Below, piece after piece: positions 1-6,567 of a stretch of 6,567 nt of DNA. The stretch comes from Chloroflexota bacterium. GTDB taxonomy: Bacteria; Chloroflexota; Limnocylindria; Limnocylindrales; CSP1-4. The translations under genes and the position numbers were made by a program. The stretch covers positions 1-6,567 of the forward strand of contig JAJYDP010000282.1 of assembly GCA_021777365.1 (NCBI GenBank), given 5' to 3'. The stretch's first letter is position 1, and each line of letters opens with the position of its first letter. Below the pieces are notes generated by a model. That model was not told the DNA's origin. It did no database searches and saw only the letters and a list, made by a program, of their open reading frames with translations.

Positions 1-582
1 AAATCTATTGCATTTATTCAGTGCGCCGGCCGCGGGTCCGCCGGCGGCCCCGGCCGCGCCGCCATCTGCAGACGTGCGCGGGCGATCCGGGTCGGCGGCA
101 AAGAGGCGCTCCGCGAACTGCCGGGATGCCCGGGATGCGATGGGCCCGCTCACCTGGTCGAAGAGGTGCCAGAGCGCGGCGCCGCCGGTCCGGACCTCGC
201 GCTTGCGGCCCCGCCTGCCGCCCTCGCGACCGCTCGCCAGCCAGTCGGCGAACTCGCGCTCCAGGGTGGCCCGGACGTCGGCAGCCTCCGGTCCCAGCCC
301 CTCGATCACCCGCTCGACTTCATCGGGGAGGAGCGACCGCGGCGCCGCCGCCTTCGCGGGACGCACGGCCCCGACCAGCCGGCGTGCGAGGCGCCGGGGC
401 CCGCCCAGCGCGAGAAACGCCGCGCCGCCGCCGAGCGCCGCGGCCCGTCCCGGGTTGCGGCGGAGCTTGGCGGGGATATCGACGGCGGAGCGGACGGCGA
501 GCTCCAGCTCGTCCACCTCGGTGGCGAGCTGCTCTCGCGCCCGCGCTACGTCCTGCCGAGCCTGGCGCGTCGCTTCGCCCAT
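1..582 (-). CDS. Small alanine/arginine-rich protein, DUF3618-like (partial, runs off left edge)
   Basis: Reading frame open from an ATG at 580-582 to the window edge: 194 codons with no stop, so the C-terminus is missing. The start is supported by GGAG five bases upstream of the ATG. Residues 5-33 form a charged heptad-like helix (DVARAREQLATEVDELE). A basic NPGR follows, then a short Gly/Ala-rich hydrophobic stretch at about 47-62, more helix (88-118), and an Ala/Gly-rich tail after about 172. A charged helix followed by a short hydrophobic segment resembles the DUF3618 type of small envelope-associated protein that often sits beside phage-holin-like membrane proteins in high-GC bacteria. 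That family name is a weak inference; no catalytic motif is visible. It overlaps the end of the holin-like gene by 37 bases in another frame, so translational coupling is likely. The last 20 bases before the edge are abruptly AT-rich. Confidence 0.72.
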   Translation of the reverse strand, partial: MGEATRQARQDVARAREQLATEVDELELAVRSAVDIPAKLRRNPGRAAALGGGAAFLALGGPRRLARRLVGAVRPAKAAAPRSLLPDEVERVIEGLGPEAADVRATLEREFADWLASGREGGRRGRKREVRTGGAALWHLFDQVSGPIASRASRQFAERLFAADPDRPRTSADGGAAGAAGGPAAGALNKCNRF

Positions 583-1559
583 TCGCTCTCCAGCCACTCC
601 CTGGTCTCCATGGCCGACTCGTACGTCTCCCTGGGCCACAGCCGGCGGAACCTCGCCGTCGGGTCCACCCCGGCACGCAGCATCGACAGCGGCATCAGCG
701 CGATCCAGGCCAGGAGCCCGACCGCGATCCCGATCGCGACTGCCCCGTGCCAGCTGAACGTGAGGCCCGCCCAGCCCCAGCCGATCAGCGCGCCCGCCAC
801 CAGCCCCAGGATCAGCCCGCCGACCCCGCCTCCGGCGCCGCCGACCCGTCCGAGCACGACGAGCAGGATCAGCCCCAGCACCACGGCGCCGATGACGACG
901 CCGACGAGCGGCGCGGCCCAGTGCGGGTCCAGGTCGGGCAACGGACCGGAGCGCAGGCGGGTGCCGACCTGCTCGGCGCCGCGCCGGACGAGGTTGGCGC
1001 CCAGCGCCAGCGCCACCAGCGCCCCGACGACGATCCCGGTGATCAGCGGCGTCGTGATCACGCGCCGCGGCGAGCCGACGAGCGCCATCGCGATGGCCAC
1101 GATCAGCGCGATCGACCCGAGGCCGCCCAGGACCACGCCCCAGCCGATCGAACCGAAGAGCCACTCCCCGAGGAAGAGGGTGCCGCCGATCGCCAGCAGC
1201 CACGAGAGGAAGAGGGCCACCGCGACGATCGCCCCCGCCAGGGCGGCGATGACCTTGACCTCCGCGACGATGCCTTCGAGCTCGGCCTTCAGCAGGTCCA
1301 GGTGGGCGCGCGCCAGCCCGGTCGCGGCCTCGCGGACCCGGCGGAGCTCCTCGCGAACGCCGGGAGCCTCCGCTGCCGGATCGGCATGCGGCGGCTGGCT
1401 GCCGGGGCCGGGCGCTGCGGGTTCCTGCGCGCGTTCGGTGGTCAGCGGACTCTCTCCCTCGGACGAGACGGCGCCCCGGACGGATCCGGCACGGGCGCCG
1501 GCGGGTGCGGACACCGGTGCCGACAGGATACCGCGCGGGTGCCAGCGCCAGCCGGTCAC
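546..1559 (-). CDS. Phage-holin-family-like integral membrane protein, six predicted segments
   Basis: A 337-residue membrane protein. The start is a GTG at 1557-1559 with GGAG four bases upstream. Residues 1-68 are a low-complexity Pro/Ala-rich cytoplasmic lead. Residues 69-100 form an amphipathic helix (REELRRVREAATGLARAHLDLLKAELE in part), typical of the region before the first membrane helix in the Phage_holin_3_6 (DUF1469-like) family. Hydrophobic segments lie at about 103-124, 138-161, 170-191, 214-237, 244-268 (very glycine-rich) and 272-290, followed by a charged tail with Trp residues (308-337). Family members usually have two membrane helices and about 110-150 residues, so four extra segments are unusual. 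Despite the family name, chromosomal copies paired with small helical proteins are probably envelope proteins, not lysis holins. The N-terminal end is uncertain: a later rare CTG start at 1443-1445 has GGAGAG before it. It lies 69 bases after groEL, beyond a probable terminator. Confidence 0.7.
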   Translation of the reverse strand: MTGWRWHPRGILSAPVSAPAGARAGSVRGAVSSEGESPLTTERAQEPAAPGPGSQPPHADPAAEAPGVREELRRVREAATGLARAHLDLLKAELEGIVAEVKVIAALAGAIVAVALFLSWLLAIGGTLFLGEWLFGSIGWGVVLGGLGSIALIVAIAMALVGSPRRVITTPLITGIVVGALVALALGANLVRRGAEQVGTRLRSGPLPDLDPHWAAPLVGVVIGAVVLGLILLVVLGRVGGAGGGVGGLILGLVAGALIGWGWAGLTFSWHGAVAIGIAVGLLAWIALMPLSMLRAGVDPTARFRRLWPRETYESAMETREWLESEWAKRRARLGRT

Positions 1560-1571
1560 CTGACTCCGGGA

Positions 1572-1609
1572 ATCGAAACGCGGGCGGCAGGAAACCCCGC
1601 CGCCCGCGT
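1572..1609 (-). terminator. Probable intrinsic terminator of groEL
   Basis: Perfect 11-bp inverted repeat with arms at 1578-1588 and 1599-1609 (GCCGCCCGCGT/ACGCGGGCGGC) around a 10-base loop. It lies 20 bases past the groEL stop. Reading on the minus strand, the stem runs into GTTTCGATT, a short interrupted T run. The stem is very GC-rich and position fits groEL termination; the weak T tract means termination may be partial, which would allow read-through into the membrane gene starting at 1559. Confidence 0.65.
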
Positions 1610-1628
1610 CGTGCGTGGGTCGGTTTCG

Positions 1629-3494
<1,866 letters not shown>

Positions 3495-3495
3495 C

Positions 3496-3508
3496 TAGGC
3501 TCCGACGC
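3496..3508 (+). promoter_or_regulatory. Predicted -10 box giving a leaderless cinA transcript
   Basis: TAGGCT at 3496-3501 resembles the TANNNT -10 box and lies seven bases before the cinA ATG, so transcription would start at or within a base or two of the A of ATG. There is no purine-rich ribosome binding site in the intervening bases. No convincing -35 is visible about 17 bases upstream. Confidence 0.5.
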
Positions 3509-4717
3509 ATGGCAACGACCCTCCACCGCGCGGTGATCCTGGCCGTGGGCAGCGAGCTCACCACGGGCGAGACGCGCGACACCAACGGCGGCGACCTGGC
3601 CGCCGACCTGAGCCGGCTGGGCGTGCACGTGGTCCGGGTCGAGCTGCTGCCTGACGAGCTCGACGCGGCGGCCACGGCCATCCGGCGGGCGATCGACGAT
3701 GCCGACCTGGTGGTCTCCACGGGCGGGCTGGGCCCGACCCCCGACGACCTGACACGGGAGGCGGTCGCGGCAGCGCTCCGGCTGAGCCCCGTGGTGGACC
3801 CGGACCTCGAGCGCCAGCTGGTGCACCTCTTCGAGCGCCGCGGTGTCCGCATGCCCGAGACGAACCGCAAGCAGGCGTGGCTCGTCCCGGGCGCCGAGGC
3901 GCTCCCGAACCCGCACGGGACCGCGCCAGGCTGGTGGCTGGACCACGACGGGACGCTGCTGGTGACCCTGCCCGGCCCGCCCCGTGAACTGTTGCCGATG
4001 TGGCGGGAGCGCGTGCTCCCCCGCCTGCGCGCGCGTGGCCTGGGCGCCGAGGTGGCGGTGCGGACGCTGCGGCTGACCGGGATCGGCGAGTCGTACGTCG
4101 CCGAGGCGCTTGGCGAGGCGATGCTCCGGGCGGGCAACCCGGTGGTCGCGACCTACGCCCGGCCCGACGCGGTCGACGTCCGGATCACGGCGCGGCCCGA
4201 GCCGGGAGAGGACGGCGGCCCGGGCCGGTCCGCCGCGGAGCTCGAGGCGGAGGCCGAGCGCCGAGTCCTGGCGGTCCTGGGGCGCTACGTCTTCGCCCGT
4301 GACGACGAGACGTGGCCGGAGGCGCTCGGCCGGCGGCTGGGAAGTCGAAGGGTGGCCACCTGGGAGCGAGGGACCGGCGGACTGCTCGCCGCCACGCTGG
4401 CGGGTGCGCCGTGGTTCCTCCACGGCGAGGTGGTGGGCGGTACGGACCGGGCAGACGCGGCCGGCGAGACGGGCCGGGCGAACGCACGGGCGGCCGTGGA
4501 GGCACTCCCCGCGGTCACCGGGACCGACGTGGGGCTGGCGGTCGAGGCCAGCCTCCGTGGTGGCGACACACTGGTGGAGATCGCCGTCCGGGTGGACGGG
4601 ACGATCCACACGGAGCAGCGAACGGTCTTCCTTGCCGGCGAGCAGGGGCGCCGGCGCGCCGCGCTCGCCGCCTGCGCCGTGCTCTGGGAGGCGCTGGCCC
4701 CCGATCCCGTCAGCTGA
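3509..4717 (+). CDS. cinA: CinA-family protein (COG1058 domain plus degenerate NMN-deamidase-type domain)
   Basis: A 402-residue cytoplasmic protein of the CinA (competence/damage-inducible A) family. Residues 6-170 form the MoCF-like N-terminal domain, known in the family as an ADP-ribose pyrophosphatase: GSELTTGETRDTN (14-26), STGGLGPTPDDLT (70-82), NRKQAWLVPGA (119-129), NPHGTAPG (134-141) and LPGPPREL (154-161). The middle domain has LRLTGIGES (187-195) and PVVATYARPDAVDVRITAR (211-229). The C-terminal domain (about 265-395) aligns with the NMN deamidase (PncC) domain by position. However, the usual ESCTGG is ERGTGG at 286-291, and the usual TGIAGPGG segment reads EASLRGGD at 346-353, so deamidase activity is probably lost. 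The ATG at 3509 starts just before the domain; the open frame upstream to 3410 lies over the groEL promoter. Divergent from groEL, convergent with mrp. Confidence 0.93.
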   Translation: MATTLHRAVILAVGSELTTGETRDTNGGDLAADLSRLGVHVVRVELLPDELDAAATAIRRAIDDADLVVSTGGLGPTPDDLTREAVAAALRLSPVVDPDLERQLVHLFERRGVRMPETNRKQAWLVPGAEALPNPHGTAPGWWLDHDGTLLVTLPGPPRELLPMWRERVLPRLRARGLGAEVAVRTLRLTGIGESYVAEALGEAMLRAGNPVVATYARPDAVDVRITARPEPGEDGGPGRSAAELEAEAERRVLAVLGRYVFARDDETWPEALGRRLGSRRVATWERGTGGLLAATLAGAPWFLHGEVVGGTDRADAAGETGRANARAAVEALPAVTGTDVGLAVEASLRGGDTLVEIAVRVDGTIHTEQRTVFLAGEQGRRRAALAACAVLWEALAPDPVS

Positions 4718-4734
4718 TCGAGAGGATCGGGGCC
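4696..4734. terminator. Hairpin across the convergent cinA/mrp ends, possible bidirectional terminator
   Basis: Inverted repeat GGCCCCCGATCC (4696-4707) and GGATCGGGGCC (4724-4734): 11 base pairs with one bulged C and a 16-base loop. The left arm is inside the 3' end of cinA and the right arm inside the 3' end of mrp; both stop codons lie in the loop. No T tract follows on either strand, so it is not a classic intrinsic terminator, but it is the only candidate between the two converging genes. Confidence 0.45.
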
Positions 4735-5786
4735 GCCGTCGCCGCCCGGACGCTCATCCGCGCCGCGACGGTCCGGGCCAGGGCGCGCATGGCGTCGGCG
4801 GCCGGGCCGCCGTCCCGCTGCGCCACGGCCGGCACGCCCACGTCGCCGCCCTGGCGGACCCGCATGTCCAGCGGGATGCCGCCGAAGTACTCGAGGTCGT
4901 TGGAGCTCGCGAACCGCTCGCCGCCGCCGCGGCCGAAGATCTCGGTCGCCTCGCCGCAGTGCGGGCAGACGAACGCGGTCATGTTCTCCACGATCCCCAG
5001 GACCGGCACGCTCAGGCGGCGGAACATGGCGAGCGCCTTGGTGACGTCGAGCAGGGAGACGTCCTGCGGCGTCGTCACCAGGACGGCACCGCTGATGGGC
5101 ACGGCCTGCGCCAGCGTGAGCTGCGCGTCGGAGGTTCCCGGCGGCAGGTCGACGACCAGGTAGTCCAGGTCACCCCACTCCACGTCGCGGAGGAACTGCT
5201 GGATCGCGCCGCCCACCAGGGGACCCCGCCAGACGATCGGCTGGCCCTCCGGCACGAAGAACTGGATCGAGATCACCTTCACGCCGTAGCGTTCCAGCGG
5301 CACGATCTTGTTGTTGGGGCTGGCGACCGGCTGCCCCTCCACGCCCAGCATGAGCGGGATGTTGGGGCCGGTGATGTCCGCGTCGATCAGTCCGACCGTC
5401 GCACCGTCCTGCGCCAGGGCGACCGCCAGGTTGGCAGCCACGGTGCTCTTGCCCACCCCGCCCTTGCCCGAGGCGACGGCGATGATGTTCTTCACGCCGG
5501 GGAGCAGCTGCTGCGGCTGCACCGGAGTGGTGCGACGGACGTTGCTGCTCCAGGTCACCGTGACCTCGCGCGCGCCGGCGGCGCGCAGGGCGGCCCGGGC
5601 GTTCCGCTCGATCTCATCCTTGAGGGGGCAGGCGGGGGTGGTGAGCTCGATGGTGAAGGACACGTCCCCGCCGTCGGCGATGACGACGTCCTTGACCATG
5701 TTGAGTGTCACGATGTCACGCCCGAGTTCCGGCTCCTGCACGGTCCGGAGCACGTCGAGCACCCGGGTGTCGCTGAGTTCGTTCAT
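4710..5786 (-). CDS. mrp: Mrp/ApbC/NBP35-family iron-sulfur cluster carrier ATPase
   Basis: A 358-residue cytoplasmic P-loop ATPase that carries and delivers Fe-S clusters to apoproteins. Residues 1-80 are a DUF59/MIP18-type domain: PELGRDIVTLNMVKDV (19-34) and TTPACPL (49-55) with its conserved Cys53. The ATPase domain follows: deviant Walker A GKGGVGKST at 107-115, DADITGPNIP at 135-144, Walker B region VVDLPPGTSD at 211-220, and the cluster-binding CPHC at 274-277 that marks Mrp proteins. Length and domain order are typical. I chose the ATG at 5784-5786 since the DUF59 domain starts within a few residues; the open frame continues 68 codons upstream through low-complexity Pro/Ala-rich sequence unlike the family. 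The ribosome binding site is weak (CAGG). The final stop overlaps the cinA stop in a palindrome. Function assignment is solid; its client proteins cannot be deduced here. Confidence 0.96.
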   Translation of the reverse strand: MNELSDTRVLDVLRTVQEPELGRDIVTLNMVKDVVIADGGDVSFTIELTTPACPLKDEIERNARAALRAAGAREVTVTWSSNVRRTTPVQPQQLLPGVKNIIAVASGKGGVGKSTVAANLAVALAQDGATVGLIDADITGPNIPLMLGVEGQPVASPNNKIVPLERYGVKVISIQFFVPEGQPIVWRGPLVGGAIQQFLRDVEWGDLDYLVVDLPPGTSDAQLTLAQAVPISGAVLVTTPQDVSLLDVTKALAMFRRLSVPVLGIVENMTAFVCPHCGEATEIFGRGGGERFASSNDLEYFGGIPLDMRVRQGGDVGVPAVAQRDGGPAADAMRALARTVAARMSVRAATAAPILSIS

Positions 5787-5919
5787 GCCTGACGATCTGG
5801 CCTCGTGGATGGTGTCTGGATGCGCGTGCGGCGCCCCGGCCGCGGGCGCACCCGGCGGCCACCGGAGCGAGGGTCCCGGGGCGAACGGCGTCGGGGTTTC
5901 GTGCGCCCCTGGCGCCGGA

Positions 5920-5948
5920 ATCATACGCGCCGCGCCCGGCGGCATCAT
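5920..5948 (-). promoter_or_regulatory. Possible mrp promoter
   Basis: On the minus strand TATGAT at 5920-5925 is a 5-of-6 match to the -10 consensus and stands out in GC-rich surroundings. The hexamer 17 bases upstream, ATGATG at 5943-5948, matches the -35 at only three positions. It would give a leader of about 125 bases before the mrp ATG. Confidence 0.4.
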
Positions 5949-6099
5949 GCGGCGCGGGCGGGACCGGCCGCCGCGCGACCGGCGCACCATCCGCGCGCCG
6001 TGCGGGACGTTCCGAAGAGCGCCCGCGTGCCCCCCGGGAGGTGCGGATTCCGGACAGAAGCGCCACCTGCACTGCGATTCTCGGCTGGATGGCCGCTGC

Positions 6100-6130
6100 T
6101 TGACACGGCTTTCGGCACGTGCCGTATACT
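6100..6130 (+). promoter_or_regulatory. Strong sigma-70-type promoter of the potA-like gene
   Basis: Perfect -35 TTGACA at 6100-6105 and -10 TATACT at 6125-6130 (5 of 6), separated by 19 bases, two more than optimal. Transcription would start near 6135-6138, leaving a leader of about 80-85 bases before the GTG at 6220. The long spacer and the dyads in it suggest control by an activator or repressor. Confidence 0.8.
6105..6125. promoter_or_regulatory. Candidate operator dyads in the potA promoter spacer
   Basis: Two overlapping dyads. CGGCACGTGCCG at 6113-6124 is a perfect 12-bp palindrome touching the -10 box. ACGGC at 6105-6109 and GCCGT at 6121-6125 form a 5-N11-5 dyad whose centre, 6115, is exactly the centre of the 19-base spacer. 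Both fit a dimeric regulator; a 19-base spacer with a centred dyad is the geometry used by MerR-family regulators, but no regulator gene is in the window. Confidence 0.45.
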
Positions 6131-6140
6131 CCCGACCCTA

Positions 6141-6167
6141 CTGAAACCCGTCAGGGTTGCAGAACCC
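6141..6167 (+). other. Two mutually exclusive hairpins in the potA leader
   Basis: AACCC (6145-6149), GGGTT (6154-6158) and AACCC (6163-6167) are spaced by four bases each. The central GGGTT can pair with either AACCC, each giving a tetraloop hairpin. The first can be extended by CTG (6141-6143) with CAG (6160-6162) across one mismatch. The arrangement lies wholly in the predicted untranslated leader. Confidence 0.45.
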
Positions 6168-6219
6168 CCGCGCACTGTTCGCCTACCCCAACGCGCCCCG
6201 GAAGGAGTGGCCAGGTCAC

Positions 6220-6567
6220 GTGCCGGAGATCGACGTTCGTCTCGTCGATGTCACCAAGCGGTTCGGCCCTGACGTCATCGCGGTCGACCGGATCAACCTC
6301 GAGGTAAGGGACGGCGAGTTCTTCTCGCTGCTGGGTCCGTCGGGCTGCGGCAAGACCACGACCCTCCGGATGATCGGCGGCTTCGAAGAGCCGACGTCGG
6401 GCCTCATCGAGCTGCAGGGCCAGGACGTCACCTGGCTGCCTCCCTATCGCCGGAACGTCAACACGGTCTTCCAGAACTACGCGCTCTTCCCCCACCTCTC
6501 GATCTACGAGAACGTCGCCTTCGGGCTGCGGCGGCGCCGGGTCCCGGACCGGGAGATCCGCAACCGC
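6220..6567 (+). CDS. potA: ABC transporter ATP-binding protein, PotA-like (partial, runs off right edge)
   Basis: First 116 codons of an ABC-transporter ATPase, cut by the window edge. It would sit on the cytoplasmic face and power import through membrane permeases. Visible: the N-terminal strand VRLVDVTKRFG (6-16), DGEFFSLLGPSGCGKTTTLRM (within 31-51) with Walker A GPSGCGKTT at 39-47, IGGFEEPTSG (52-61), and the Q-loop segment at 82-103, TVFQNYALFPHLS with Gln85, then YENVAFGL. PPYRRNVNTVFQNYALFPH is characteristic of PotA, the spermidine/putrescine importer ATPase, though related iron, thiosulfate or sugar importers share much of it. The signature motif, Walker B and the C-terminal regulatory domain lie outside. 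The GTG at 6220-6222 is chosen because homology starts right after it; GGAAGGAG at 6200-6207 is 12 bases upstream, a long spacing. Permease and binding-protein genes would be expected downstream. Confidence 0.9.
   Translation, partial: MPEIDVRLVDVTKRFGPDVIAVDRINLEVRDGEFFSLLGPSGCGKTTTLRMIGGFEEPTSGLIELQGQDVTWLPPYRRNVNTVFQNYALFPHLSIYENVAFGLRRRRVPDREIRNR

Larger units (their letters stand above)
5787..6219. other. 433-base intergenic region between divergent mrp and potA
   Basis: No credible coding frame: the open frames crossing it are low-complexity Arg/Pro/Ala-rich and overlap the coding starts on either side. It holds a possible mrp promoter near 5920-5948, about 150 bases of GC-rich sequence in which I see nothing specific (about 5950-6095), then the potA promoter, dyads and leader at 6100-6219. 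Confidence 0.7.

Noticed and set aside
4110..5792. 560-codon open frame on the plus strand
   Set aside because: Overlaps cinA in another frame and then lies antisense to mrp. Composition is Arg/Pro/Ser-rich, then His/Asp-rich, as expected for a shadow.
5826..5852. GC-rich imperfect inverted repeat (GTGC...GCAC) upstream of mrp
   Set aside because: Needs a bulge and is built of GGC/GCC runs common throughout this DNA; not distinguishable from chance.
5787..5990. 68-residue N-terminal extension of Mrp
   Set aside because: Pro/Ala/Arg-rich sequence unrelated to the DUF59 domain; it contains the likely -10 box at 5920-5925.
5805..6272. 155-codon plus-strand open frame across the intergenic region
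   Set aside because: Arg/Pro-rich, no ribosome binding site, and it runs into the potA-like gene in a different frame across its promoter.

Overview
The window is high-GC bacterial chromosome, roughly two thirds GC or more, with strong G/C bias at third codon positions. It holds four complete or near-complete housekeeping-type genes and a partial gene at each edge. The CIRCE-controlled groEL, the DUF59-fused Mrp ATPase, the GTG starts and the holin-like/short-helical-protein pair suggest a high-GC Gram-positive-like lineage, either Chloroflexota (Thermomicrobia/Sphaerobacter-like) or an actinobacterium. This assignment is inference from style, not a match to a named genome.

Layout. Positions 1-1559 (minus strand) carry a six-segment membrane protein with a phage-holin-like N-terminal part. 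It overlaps by 37 bases a small alanine-rich protein that runs off the left edge. Positions 1572-1609 hold a perfect 11-bp hairpin that probably ends groEL transcription. Positions 1629-3266 (minus) encode GroEL without a groES partner. Its leader has a 20-bp tandem repeat next to the ribosome binding site and a CIRCE operator at 3380-3406. Positions 3509-4717 (plus) encode a CinA-family protein, divergent from groEL and apparently leaderless. Its N-terminal domain is intact, but its C-terminal NMN-deamidase-type domain has lost the expected active-site motifs. Positions 4710-5786 (minus) encode the Mrp/ApbC Fe-S carrier, convergent with cinA. The two stop codons overlap in an 8-bp palindrome in the loop of a hairpin. 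Positions 5787-6219 contain no gene. They hold a possible mrp promoter and a strong promoter for a PotA-like ABC ATPase that begins at 6220 and runs off the right edge.

The genes do not form one pathway. They cover protein folding under heat-shock control (groEL), nucleotide-metabolite clean-up (cinA), Fe-S cluster delivery (mrp), envelope-associated proteins and polyamine-type import (potA). I did not find a clearly new defence or mobile system. The most interesting signals are regulatory or architectural: the potA promoter with a 19-bp spacer and dyads, its two mutually exclusive leader hairpins, the palindromic convergent stops inside a hairpin, the duplicated groEL leader segment, and the degenerate CinA domain.
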